A DNA stretch of 64,000 nt from Cerrena zonata (taxonomy: Eukaryota; Basidiomycota; Agaricomycetes; Polyporales; Cerrenaceae). Below, piece after piece: positions 10,438 to 19,741 of the stretch (position 1 is its first letter; each line of letters opens with the position of its first letter). The notes under the pieces are model-generated. The model saw only the letters and a list, made by a program, of their open reading frames with translations. It made no database searches and was not told the origin of the DNA. The position numbers and the translations under genes are program-made. Where the stretch lies: assembly GCA_038087015.1 (NCBI GenBank), contig JASBNA010000077.1, positions 1 to 64,000 of the forward strand, written 5' to 3'.

Positions 10438-11530
10438 TCACTCATTATCTGCCGGCCATTGCACATCATCACCCATAGTGGCCAGGCCTGGTTGTGTAGA
10501 TACAGTGGGTGGTGGCTTGGGAGCCTGCAACGATGTGAGTTAGTGTCGAGGGCATTGTGTACCATCTTGTACTGACCCTGCTAGCTTTAGGAACTTGTTC
10601 CTTTCGGCAGATCCTCGCTACTCGAGAGACCCAAAAGCGGATATAGCCCTTCCTGTCTCTGAGACCTCGAATACTGATGTCCAGGGTGATAGTGGCTTCG
10701 ACGAAATCGCCCGGCCGGATGGCGAAGGGATTGGCCGCCACGATTTGGTTGGACTCATCCAATCGGCGACCTATGCCAAGTCGCTCTGTGACGATCCATT
10801 GGTCTTTGACAGCATCTGAGCGGTGCGTGGGATCATCGGCGTTTGAGAGTGTGAGTGGAGCCTTCTTGCATCCTCTCGCCTATTTTTGGACCGTGAGTGA
10901 GTAACTGACTGATCTGACATAGGACAACTTACACGTGTGAATACCGGACGCTCCAACTCTAGCCGGTCGTTGGATGCTTTGAAGGAAGTGGGCACGCCCA
11001 CGTGGAGAGCAGCATAATTGACTAGGGCTCTCAGTGCCCGCTGCTGCATTTTGAACACCTCGGGATAAGCCCCTCCGTGAAGTGCTAACGTCTGGCGGGC
11101 AGCCATGGCTGTAGAAGCCCTGTTGATGATCAGTCAGACGTTGTCTTCCGTTGAGCGAGGCGGGCACTTACTCGCCATCCCAATTCCCCAATGTCTCCAA
11201 GGACAAGCCCCGGGCCTCCACAAAACCTTGCACTTTGATCGCCACTTGTTCCAACATGCGAGGTCTGGAAGGATTGACGAGGATAAGGGCTCTGCCTCGG
11301 GTTCGATCCATAGGATGTGGATTGTTCACCACCCTTGCCCAGTCGTACAAGTGCTCAGGTTTCAGGGGGATGAGATCGCTACTTTTCACATCGGTGACCC
11401 TAAGTGGCTTCCCGACGTAATATGGGATATCTTCGGGCCATAGCTCGCGAGTGAGGATTCGAATGTGGTTGGGATTGTCGCCGACTTGCATGAGATCTTC
11501 GTCACTGTCGTCTACACCGAGGTAAGCCAT
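10438..11530 (-). CDS. Helitron-associated accessory protein, possible OB-fold/ssDNA-binding type (unrecognised)
   Basis: Four exons join in frame: 11530-11172, 11119-10933, 10861-10577 and 10524-10438, giving 305 residues. The start is the first ATG of an acidic N-terminus (MAYLGVDDSDEDLMQVGD). The C-terminal third holds a beta-rich segment, IRPGDFVEATITLDISI, followed by a hydrophobic/basic strand ending RVARICRKEQVP. A similar pattern (NDIIFVEAYITRY then LELVSIALLKS) closes the gene at 11,981-13,475. That layout, next to a Helitron helicase, suggests a replication-protein-A-like OB fold. This is inference; I do not recognise the family. Its stop lies 13 bp from the helicase stop, tail to tail. 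No lesion is seen, and codon use is like the helicase. Confidence 0.6.
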
Positions 11531-11980
11531 AGCAGAGATGGTCTACAAGTCTAGCGTAAGACTGATGTCGATGCGGGTAGTTGTTTGAGGAGGAAAACGT
11601 TGATAACTCCTGCCTTATATCCGACGCTGACCTTCGGTCAGCCATGTTCCCTTTCGCGGCGGGGCTTGACTTCACTCGCGCCGCCAACATACGTCATCGA
11701 CCGACGTTTTTGCTCTTCTCTACCTTCTCATTCTGCAGATGTCGCATTTGTCCATTCTTGGCGCGGCCTAGGTCTTGCGGCTGGCCAGCAGGCGGCGACA
11801 GCGGCGGGTCTGTGTCGCTGGACCAGTTAAAAGGGATCAGACTTCGCCTTTACGACGTTGTCCCCTTTTACCTCCACTTTGCAGCCTCAATAACTTCGCT
11901 CATACCAGGCGACATTCTTCTATCCGCACTCGTTGTCAGCACTCCAGCTCACTACCTCTGTGGTCCTCACCTTGTCAGCC
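11531..11980. promoter_or_regulatory. Shared gap between two divergent Helitron accessory genes
   Basis: About 450 bp lies between the two start codons of the divergent accessory genes and should contain both promoters. It is GC-rich, with no clear TATA box and no supported gene. Short ORFs inside it have no recognisable content. Co-regulation of the pair is plausible from the layout alone. Confidence 0.4.
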
Positions 11981-13475
11981 ATGACTCGCACTACTCCTAG
12001 GCATGAACGCCCTGACGCTGACGTTGATGCCGACAAGGAAACGTCCCCATCGAAGAGGCCCCGGTATGTAATCTCATCATGCGTTTATTATGCCTGTTCT
12101 TACACTCTCAACTTGGTCTTTAGTCGCCACGGTAAAAACTCTGTTGGGTCTGGCATCATGCCCGACAGTGCCGAACAGTTGTCTGGCCCGCATAGCGTGC
12201 AAGAACCTCCAATTGCAAATCTTGAATCGGTGACTACAACCTCTGTGTCCACAGGATCGGCGATGGCTGCTAGCCTTACCTCGGGTGGCACATCGTCCAT
12301 GGACATCCCGTCTACCGATCAGTCATCCAGTGCGGCGGTTACGGCTGACGCCCCTGAGCCCGCTGTGTCCCCTATCGACGGGGTGGCCCATCGCACGGGG
12401 GCACTAGATAAGGACCTCGACACCAGTGTCGTTGACGAAGTCTCAGCGTCAGCAACGCGGGTAGTTGTATCCCGCGAACATGCTGGTGTCTCACCTTCAA
12501 CTCCTCCGAGGGCCATTGTTCACAACGCCGGTGTACAGTCCTCTCCAGTCGTCACGTCTCCGGCTGTTGGGAGTGCAAACTCGTCTGTCGCGGCTAGCCC
12601 GGCCAGAGCGGCTGTGTCGTGCAACAAGGTTAGCCTTCGTCGTCCTGCCACAGCTCTTCCTCTCCGGGTATGTCCTCTCTTCTCTGCGCCTGTTGGATGG
12701 TATTAACATTTCTTCTAAGCCTGTGGAATCCATGCCTCCTGACACTCGATCATACTTCGACGCTGGCGACCTAGAGTGTTTTGATGGCTTGCGGAAGTAC
12801 AGCGACCCTCAGTCGTCAGCTTACGCGATTGGTGTCCTTCCAGAACGTCTTGGGTGGGGACCTTCCGCCCGTGGAGGCGACGACCGCAAGACGTACATCA
12901 CGCAAGGTCATACCAAAGTAAAGGTGTATATTCTCGGCGAGCTCCTGAAGCTGGATGAGACAGTCAACCCTCGCGGCAGTCGTGCGCTCCTCAGTATGTT
13001 ACCCTTGGTACAGGGTGATGCAATGCGACTGGACGAGTTGCTGACTTCCTTCGCCACATCCGGGGCAGGTATGTGTCATCACACCCTTTTGTGGTGAGCT
13101 TCGCTGACCAATGTATAGCACCCGTCTCCAACACGTGGGAAAGGGGCATTTGGATGTCCCAGTTGATACCCGACAAGGTGAGCATTGCCCACTCTGTGTC
13201 TGAGATTGTCTAACGCAAGGTATTAGGAAGAGACTATGGGCGCTATCTATGATGTGAGGATCGGATTTGGACCCAAGGACAACATGTCTACCATAGGTGC
13301 TAACAAACTCAACCGAAACGACATCATCTTCGTGGAGGCTTACATTACACGCTACCAGCACAGTGACGATGTCATAAAGGTCCAGCGTTACAAAGAGGAC
13401 TGGTCATCCACCGCCTACCGAATGAGTTTGGAGCTGGTCAGCATCGCTTTGTTGAAGAGTGTTCCTCGCACGTAA
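11981..13475 (+). CDS. Helitron-associated Ser/Thr-rich accessory protein, possible OB-fold C-terminus (unrecognised)
   Basis: Five exons join exactly in frame: 11981-12063, 12124-12667, 12720-13068, 13119-13177 and 13227-13475, giving 427 residues. The N-terminal ~205 residues are low-complexity Ser/Thr/Ala/Pro with an early basic patch (SPSKRPRRHGK) that could be a nuclear signal. A compact folded part follows from PPDTRSYFDAGDLECFDGL, with a strand region TYITQGHTKVKVYILGELL. The C-terminal NDIIFVEAYITRY...SLELVSIALL resembles the C-terminal block of the minus-strand neighbour. A role as an ssDNA-binding partner of the Rep-helicase is an inference. No known domain was recognised with confidence. 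The gene ends 70 bp before the gypsy-1 LTR. Confidence 0.6.
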
Positions 13476-13545
13476 GGTTCGGCGGATTGTATGATGCATA
13501 TATGACAACAGCGGCGTACCACAAGCTTTTCCCCATGCCTCCCGC

Positions 13546-14147
13546 TGTCAGCGACTAACTAAACTTACCTGCCTAGGTTGCCACAAGAACTCTGTCTTAA
13601 TACTTAAGTAACAATGTTAAGAGGTTAAAACCCAGATAAGTCTCAGTTAGGAGATTCAGGCAACCACCTTGAATCAGGTGACTAAGAGTAGGAACTGTCT
13701 TAGTTGAATACTCCTATTGAGTAGTATCTCAAGTCTGGGGGATGTATTGCTGAAAACAAGGTCTATATATACTAATCGGCCTGTGGCTGTGCACATGTCC
13801 TTCTAACCAATCAGATCACTCCTTCCCACGCCCTATACTAGATTACCAATCCAATATCTGCAACCAACCAATAGCATTAAAGCCTCACTAGTCACGAGTC
13901 AGCCGACTTGATGATGAGTAAGCTAAACCGCCAAACTAACCAATAGCATAAAAGCCTCAAAGGCTGCTTGGTAATACACTATTGCACAAGCCAATAGCAT
14001 AAAGAGCTCAGAGAATGCTGAGTAAGCTATGTATATTGGTAAGCATGTGATTATCGAGAGCTTAGTCATTCCACTTATATCGTGAGAACCTTAGACATGC
14101 TTAGTTATGAAAGTAGAAGTATTGCCAAAAACAGTAAGTTCATGACA
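13546..14147 (-). repeat. 3' LTR of gypsy-1 (602 bp)
   Basis: Starts TGTCAGCGAC and ends AAGTTCATGACA. It matches the other LTR with only a few substitutions, all transitions at the places I compared. It carries a 51-bp segment near 13,947-13,998 that the other copy lacks. That segment is bounded by CCAATAGCATAAA repeats, so the difference looks like a slip or deletion between short direct repeats. Confidence 0.92.
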
Positions 14148-14160
14148 TTACCCCCTCCTT
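14148..14160 (-). other. Polypurine tract of gypsy-1
   Basis: On the minus strand the sequence reads AAGGAGGGGGTAA directly before the 3' LTR (TGTCATGAAC). Ty3 elements use such a tract to prime plus-strand DNA synthesis. The pol stop codon overlaps it. The same GGGGGTAA-TG junction occurs in gypsy-2. Confidence 0.8.
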
Positions 14161-17100
14161 AAGGATCACGTCCTCGTGATCTTGCAAGAGTTCTTTCATA
14201 TACACCATCTTCCCAGTTAAAAAGCCATGATGGGTACATTCTAGATGGTTTAGTTGGCCGAGTTAAATGGTCCAGTTCTACAAATCTCAGCTGTTTAGGC
14301 TTAGGCCTGGGTGCACTTGGATGACGCTTATGAAAGTCCTTGACAGCTTTCTGAGCATTTGTCAACTGTGATGCAGGTTCCCAAGTTTCCTCTGATCTAG
14401 GATAGCCTTCCCAGTGGATAAGATACTTTAATATTCCTCGTTCAACCTTTGAATCTAAAATACTTTCAACATTGTACTCCTCTTTACCTTCAACAATCTC
14501 AGGTAGGGGAGGGAGTGGCTTCTGTTGTGAGGAATAAATAGGTGCAACATATGGAGTTAGAACTACTTCATTGAAAACAGGATGTATTGACCTCCAAGTA
14601 CTTGGTAATTGAAGTCGATATGCAGACTTTCCTATTTTCTCTGTAATCTTAAATGGTCCATACCGCTTGTCTTCCAGTTTCTTCATTGGTCTGTTGGTCT
14701 TGATATTGTATCCTTCTAACCATACTCTATCTCCAACATCATATTTCCTGGATTCCTTCTTTGTACGATCATAGTATCGTTTCATCATTTCTTGTGATGC
14801 TTTCATTGCAGATGCAGCCTCAGATTGAATTTCCTTGATACAATCTGCAAATTGCTCAGCTGTCACATTCTTGACTTCACGTCTTGCCTCATGACCTTTC
14901 CAAGGGTGAAAACCTTTGTTAACATAGAATGGAGAAAATCCTGTGGAAGACTGAGTTTTGTCATTATAAGCAAAACCAGCCATTGGTAACCACTCAGCCC
15001 AATCATCTTGTCTGTGATTTACAAACACACGAAGATATTGCTCAATTTCTTGATTAACACGTTCAGTCTGTCCATCAGTTTGAGGATGATATGCTGTGGA
15101 TGGATTTCCTTTAATACCTAGTAGTTCATAAAGAGCCTTAATGAACTTAGATACAAACTGAGGTCCTCTGTCACTGATAATCTTGCATGGAAGGCCATGA
15201 TATACAAATACATGATCACGTAGTATTTTAGCCCAACCTTCTGATGTAAGTTCAATATTAGTTGGAAGAGGTATAATCTGCTTTCCACCAACATCAACTA
15301 TTACCAGAATTGCATCATATCCTTGTGACTCTGGAAGAGGTCCAATCATATCAACAGAGATAATTTCCCAAGGCCGAGATGGAACTTCATTAGGTTGCAA
15401 GGGTGCTGCAAGCTTCTCATGATGGGGTTTAGTTCTTTGACAAACCTCACATCCAGTCACATAAGCTTGAACATCTGCACGGATCCTTGGCCACCAGTAA
15501 TTGCGAGTAATCAGCTCATGAGTTTTATAACGACCAGGATGTCCAGCCATTATAGAATCATGATGTATTTGAATGATCTCTTCACGAAGTTGTTTATCTC
15601 TTGGTACATAGATACGACCATGCCAGGTGATAATTCCATCAGATTCTTCCCATCCCTTCTCCTGATTGACCAGTGCTTTCTCCACTGCACTGTCACGATT
15701 TCTTCCGAGTTTCTTGATTCGTTCTAGAAGACTATTATCCTGAACAATCTCAAATTCCATAGCTCTGAACCAGTAAGGTTTTAACAGTACCACATTCTCA
15801 TTATCATCTTGACCTCGATAATGGTCTACACGCCTTGACAGAAGATCTGGCTTAGTGTGTAATCTCCCAGGTTTATGATGTAAACTGAAATGATAGTTTG
15901 CTAACTCTGTTACCCATCTAGCTTGCCTGCGATTGAGTTTCTGGGGTTTCCTAAAGTACTCAAGGTTCTTGTGGTCTGTCCAGATCTCAAACTCATGCTT
16001 TGCACCCATCAGATAGTGTCTCCACTCATCTAATGCAGTCATCATAGCTAAAAGTTCCTTGTCATAAATCTCATAATTGCGCTCAACAGCGGTCATAGAT
16101 TTAGACAGAAAGGCAACAGGATGCCACTTTCCATCATGCATTTGAGACAAAACTGCTCCAACTGCATAATCAGATGCATCACATTCCACCCGATAGGGTT
16201 CATCATCTGTAGGGATAACAAGAACAGGTGCTGTGATAATGCTTTCTTTGATCTGCTCAAAAGCCTTCTGTTGTGAATCTCCCCAAGTCCAATCTGCTTT
16301 TCCAGTCAGAGATGTCAATGGTCTTGCAATATCTCCATATCCTAGTATAAAGCGGCGATAGAAATTGGTAAATCCTAAAAATGCTTGAACATCTCTCTTG
16401 CATTTTGGCACAGGCCATTCAGATACACCACGGACTTTGACAGGGTCCATTCCAACATGTCCTTCAGAGATGATCATTCCAAGATACTCAACTTGAGTTG
16501 CTTCAAACTCACACTTCTCTGTTTTGAGATATAACTTGTGCTCTCTGAGAATCTGTAACACTTTATGAACAATATGTCTGTGTTCCTCCAGAGTCTTGGT
16601 GAAGATCATAATATCATCTAGGTATACAACAACTACACCTTGATTAATCAAATCCTTAAACAAGTCATTAATCAGAGTTTGGAAAGTAGCAGGTGAGTTT
16701 GTTAGTCCAAAGAACATAACAAGAGGTTCAAATAGTCCCCGGTTGGTTCTGAAAGCAGCTTTCCATTCATCACCTTCCTTGATACGAACATTGTTATATC
16801 CCCAACGTACATCAAGCTTTGTAAAATACCTTGCTCCTTTCAACTTGTTCACTAGCTCTGGGATGAGAGGTATAGGATACCTATTCTTGATAGTCATCTC
16901 ATTAAGTTTCCGATAATCCTGAACAGGTCTAAGACTTCCATCTTTCTTCTTGACAAAGAAGAATGGTGAAGCCATAGGAGATTTTGAAGGTCTGATACAT
17001 CCAGAGCGTAAATTCTCTTCTAAGAATTCATCAAGCATCTTCTGTTCTTCAAGGTTCAAAGGATAGATCTTGCAATCTAGAGGCTTTGCACCTGGAGTCA

Positions 17101-18262
17101 GCTCAATCACATGATCCCATGGTCTATGTTCAGGCAGAGTATCAAATTCCTGCTTTGCGAATACCTCAGCAAAGTCCTGATAGTGCTCTGGTACTATACT
17201 CTCAAAGTCCTTCTTAATCTTGTCAGCATTACTTGCTTCTGCTAACTTAGAAGATATAGTTGCCTTTGCTCGAACATGTAACTTATCTAGACCAAGATAA
17301 GATCTGTAATCCATAAGAAAAAGCCTGTCTCCTTCCTCCAAGGGATTTTGACAGTCTTCTTCCTCATCTTCATCAGGTTCCAAAATACGCATCATATAGC
17401 CACACTGAGAGGGACAGCGATCAAACTTGATAGTTCCTTCCTGCCAGTTAACAGAAGGATTATGTAACTTCAGCCAGTCATAACCAATAAATAAGTCAGA
17501 CCTGCCAAGATCAGTCACTGAAAGTTCAATAACTTCTCTATGATCTTGAATCTTCATAACAAGTTCAACAAATTCAGTGATTGGTCCTGCCTTATTACGA
17601 CTTCCATCTGCATTATAAACTGGTATAGGTCGAGGTGACTTTCTAGTTGTAAGACCATGTTTCTTGACAAACTTTGTATCAATAGAAGATCCCATACAGC
17701 CACTATCAATAAGTGCTTGTACTGTGAAGGTGTTCAAATTGTCTAGTGTCTGAAGTACAGCTGACACATCCAATTGATTACCACGGCCTTCTCTGATGAT
17801 ACTTTTAGGTCTTGCATATTCCTCTAGTTCTGCTATTGCTTGCTCATCATTCAAACCAATAATCCTATGAAGTTCTTCCCAAGTAGCCTCATGCTGTTTC
17901 TTTGGATGTACCCACATTCTGAATATACCAATACTTCTGCAGTTGTTCTCTCGCATACGCCTGAGAGTCCACACACTACCAAAAGGTTCTGCATATTCTT
18001 CCTTAGGTTTATCCTCAGGCTTGTCTAAAATAATCTCCTCATTCTGGGCATTACAGGGAATTAAGCATGGCTCTGAACCACCACCGCGCTCATTATCTTG
18101 AGGAGACGCCCTAGCCTGAATTTTAGATACTATTTCAACAGCATGTTGACTGGTTTGAGTCTGCAGCTGGGAAGCTACTGAGACTCGTTGCAAAAATCCA
18201 AATCCATTTGAGTTGGATTCTCTGGCATCTTGGCATGTATCAGCTCTCTGACCTGATCCCAT
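14159..18262 (-). CDS. pol: gypsy-1 Pol polyprotein (PR-RT-RH-IN-chromodomain)
   Basis: An open frame of 1367 codons overlapping the gag end by 88 bases in the -1 frame. Protease has its DSG triad at Asp186 (DSGCMGSS). RT runs about 370-640 with the YLDD box near residues 547-550. RNase H follows with VECDASDYAVGAVLS. Integrase has its HHCC zinc module (HHDSIMAGHPG...CEVCQ), then the DDE core (SVDMIGPLP; SDRGPQF; a Glu within TERVNQE). A chromodomain closes the protein (YNVESILDSKVERGILKYLIHWEGYP.SEETWEP in outline). Pol makes cDNA and integrates it; the chromodomain is thought to steer integration to heterochromatin. No stop or frameshift is seen, so the copy could be active. The first ATG shown is internal to the frameshift overlap and is probably not a real start. 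Confidence 0.95.
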   Translation of the reverse strand: MGSGQRADTCQDARESNSNGFGFLQRVSVASQLQTQTSQHAVEIVSKIQARASPQDNERGGGSEPCLIPCNAQNEEIILDKPEDKPKEEYAEPFGSVWTLRRMRENNCRSIGIFRMWVHPKKQHEATWEELHRIIGLNDEQAIAELEEYARPKSIIREGRGNQLDVSAVLQTLDNLNTFTVQALIDSGCMGSSIDTKFVKKHGLTTRKSPRPIPVYNADGSRNKAGPITEFVELVMKIQDHREVIELSVTDLGRSDLFIGYDWLKLHNPSVNWQEGTIKFDRCPSQCGYMMRILEPDEDEEEDCQNPLEEGDRLFLMDYRSYLGLDKLHVRAKATISSKLAEASNADKIKKDFESIVPEHYQDFAEVFAKQEFDTLPEHRPWDHVIELTPGAKPLDCKIYPLNLEEQKMLDEFLEENLRSGCIRPSKSPMASPFFFVKKKDGSLRPVQDYRKLNEMTIKNRYPIPLIPELVNKLKGARYFTKLDVRWGYNNVRIKEGDEWKAAFRTNRGLFEPLVMFFGLTNSPATFQTLINDLFKDLINQGVVVVYLDDIMIFTKTLEEHRHIVHKVLQILREHKLYLKTEKCEFEATQVEYLGMIISEGHVGMDPVKVRGVSEWPVPKCKRDVQAFLGFTNFYRRFILGYGDIARPLTSLTGKADWTWGDSQQKAFEQIKESIITAPVLVIPTDDEPYRVECDASDYAVGAVLSQMHDGKWHPVAFLSKSMTAVERNYEIYDKELLAMMTALDEWRHYLMGAKHEFEIWTDHKNLEYFRKPQKLNRRQARWVTELANYHFSLHHKPGRLHTKPDLLSRRVDHYRGQDDNENVVLLKPYWFRAMEFEIVQDNSLLERIKKLGRNRDSAVEKALVNQEKGWEESDGIITWHGRIYVPRDKQLREEIIQIHHDSIMAGHPGRYKTHELITRNYWWPRIRADVQAYVTGCEVCQRTKPHHEKLAAPLQPNEVPSRPWEIISVDMIGPLPESQGYDAILVIVDVGGKQIIPLPTNIELTSEGWAKILRDHVFVYHGLPCKIISDRGPQFVSKFIKALYELLGIKGNPSTAYHPQTDGQTERVNQEIEQYLRVFVNHRQDDWAEWLPMAGFAYNDKTQSSTGFSPFYVNKGFHPWKGHEARREVKNVTAEQFADCIKEIQSEAASAMKASQEMMKRYYDRTKKESRKYDVGDRVWLEGYNIKTNRPMKKLEDKRYGPFKITEKIGKSAYRLQLPSTWRSIHPVFNEVVLTPYVAPIYSSQQKPLPPLPEIVEGKEEYNVESILDSKVERGILKYLIHWEGYPRSEETWEPASQLTNAQKAVKDFHKRHPSAPRPKPKQLRFVELDHLTRPTKPSRMYPSWLFNWEDGVYERTLARSRGRDP

Positions 18263-19287
18263 GTCAATTCCTTTGCCATATCTGCAACATCCACTTGTGG
18301 AATATCTGCTTGTTCAACTTGTCTAACAACCTGTGGTTTTATTGGACAATTACGACTGATATGTCCTGGCTGACCACATCTGTAGCAGAGTCTTTCCTTT
18401 CTCAACCTATCTATGTCCATAGGCTGACCATGACCACCAAAGGTAACACCAGTACCATCTTTACGTGCAGGTACAGTTGTGTGGTATCCTTCAGATCTTG
18501 TAAACCGCCCCATGTTAGTTGTGACTGTGGTGTTGGGTTTCACCACTAAAGGTCCTGACTTCATACGACCTTGAAGTCTACGCTGCATGTTATCAATCCT
18601 GATAACCTTCTCTTTGTAGCTCTCATAACTTGTAGGTAAAGAATCACTATCATAGACTCTTTCTATTAGGCGGTAACTGAGCCCTTGCTCAATCCTAGAG
18701 ATCAAATACTGCTCATGATCTCCTCCAGTCCTGAATCCTGCTTGAACCATAAGTTGTTCAAACTCTACAAAGTATTCATCTGCAGTGCGAGGTCCTTGCC
18801 TAAGAGCTTCCAACTTAGCTTGTGCATTCAACCTGAAGTTGGCATCCTTGAAGGACTTGTCCAATGCTTCCAAGAACTCCTTCCAGGTATCTGTAACAGT
18901 AACATCTCCAACATCATCTATCTTAGCTTCCAAATAGTTCTGAGCCCATTTGTCAGCAAACCCTTCTTTCATATAAGATAAGGTAAACAGAATCTTAGCT
19001 TGGTCTGTTGCAAACCTATCTCTCTTTTCAGCAATGAATAGAATAACTTGTCTTCTCCATGAAGCATACTTAGCTTTGCTTCCATCAAAGACTGCTGGCT
19101 TAGCACCCTGAACTTTGGTGTCAGAGTCATTCATCATACTGAGTAACTGTAAAGGTTTGACTATTGGTGAGAGAAGTGGGGTAGAGGGATACTGAGGTGA
19201 TAGATTGACTGAGGGTGTAGAGGGTTCTTCTGAATGTGTTTCTGAAGAAGGTGTTGAAGGTCTTGAGCGATACACAAAGTAATCCAC
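18175..19287 (-). CDS. gag: gypsy-1 Gag (capsid-nucleocapsid)
   Basis: 370 codons. The N-terminus is Ser/Thr/Pro-rich. The capsid region, about residues 60-230, has the Ty3-type retrotransposon-gag pattern (KYASWRRQVILFI, FADKWAQNYLE, RTADEYFVEFEQLMVQAG). A CCHC zinc knuckle follows at CYRCGQPGHISRNC. Gag assembles the particle and packages RNA. The end is MDLDFCNESQ followed by TAG. Pol is entered in the -1 frame at the GGATTTTTG run (minus strand 18199-18191) just before this stop. The start is the first ATG after the leader. Confidence 0.93.
   Translation of the reverse strand: MDYFVYRSRPSTPSSETHSEEPSTPSVNLSPQYPSTPLLSPIVKPLQLLSMMNDSDTKVQGAKPAVFDGSKAKYASWRRQVILFIAEKRDRFATDQAKILFTLSYMKEGFADKWAQNYLEAKIDDVGDVTVTDTWKEFLEALDKSFKDANFRLNAQAKLEALRQGPRTADEYFVEFEQLMVQAGFRTGGDHEQYLISRIEQGLSYRLIERVYDSDSLPTSYESYKEKVIRIDNMQRRLQGRMKSGPLVVKPNTTVTTNMGRFTRSEGYHTTVPARKDGTGVTFGGHGQPMDIDRLRKERLCYRCGQPGHISRNCPIKPQVVRQVEQADIPQVDVADMAKELTWDQVRELIHAKMPENPTQMDLDFCNESQ
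18191..18199 (-). promoter_or_regulatory. Probable -1 ribosomal frameshift site of gypsy-1
   Basis: Near the gag 3' end the minus strand reads G-GAT-TTT-TG in the gag frame. This is close to the X-XXY-YYZ rule but not a perfect match, because the first triplet is GGA. Slipping back by one base gives pol codons F-L-Q-R. The equivalent place in gypsy-2 has G-GGT-TTT and yields F-L-N-R, so the junction is conserved between two otherwise diverged elements. Confidence 0.55.
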
Positions 19288-19741
19288 GATGACAATAATA
19301 TAACTAGGAAAAGATGATACACTGGTCCACCAGTACCTTTCTGGTTTCCACCCACAGTGGGATCCTTAATAACTCGGTATCAAAGATCACTGTATCACAA
19401 ATGAGACTATTTACCAAGGCTTGCTCCTTGATAAATCAAGTCACACACAATTCCAAATCCAAGGTAACAATAACTAGGTAACACTACTTGTTATCTTCTG
19501 ATGATAACCAAGTAAACAAACAGTTTGACACCACTAGAGGACTCCTGGCTCCGTGCTTTTGTCAAAACTAAAACAATGATTGAATACCACTAGAGGACTC
19601 TTGGCTCCGTGCTTTTATTTAATAAACTCAGACTAATAGAATTCCAACTAATTCTATATCTGACCACAAAGACACTTCCTTTATAACCAAAGGAGTAAAG
19701 GTATAAGAGGGTAAAGTAGGCAGTAGAGAGACTTGAGATAA
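19288..19741 (-). other. gypsy-1 leader with duplicated 31-bp sequence
   Basis: The untranslated leader lies between the 5' LTR and gag. A 31-bp sequence containing CCACTAGAGGACTCYTGGCT occurs twice, at 19530-19560 and 19586-19616, with one substitution between copies and 56-bp spacing. It may be an RNA packaging or dimer signal, or a simple duplication. No gene is supported. Confidence 0.5.
19729..19740 (-). other. Self-priming PBS of gypsy-1
   Basis: One base beyond the 5' LTR the element strand reads TATCTCAAGTCT (19740-19729). The complement AGACTTGAGATA lies inside the LTR at 19932-19921, about 30 bases after a TATATATA box (19968-19960), which is where the mRNA should start. Such a 12-base match is the arrangement used by Tf1/sushi elements, whose own mRNA 5' end primes reverse transcription. 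Confidence 0.7.

Larger units (their letters stand above)
2861..13475 (+). mobile_element. Helitron-type rolling-circle transposon module with two accessory genes
   Basis: The span covers the Rep-helicase gene (with probable 5' exons from about 2861) and the two spliced genes behind it. Helitrons move by a HUH-type Rep endonuclease joined to a PIF1-type helicase and often carry extra genes, including ssDNA-binding proteins. Here the helicase ORF ends 13 bp before the convergent accessory gene, and the second accessory gene is divergent from the first, which suggests a compact module. I could not identify the 5' TC end or a 3' hairpin followed by CTRR. The true limits are therefore unknown, and the right end may have been removed where gypsy-1 begins at 13,546. 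That the accessory genes belong to the Helitron is inferred from spacing and from the resemblance of their C-termini. Confidence 0.6.

Noticed and set aside
15395..15727. Plus-strand ORFs inside gypsy-1, and plus or minus shadows inside the Helitron and gypsy-2
   Set aside because: They overlap long, motif-rich coding frames on the other strand or in another frame and have no domain content.
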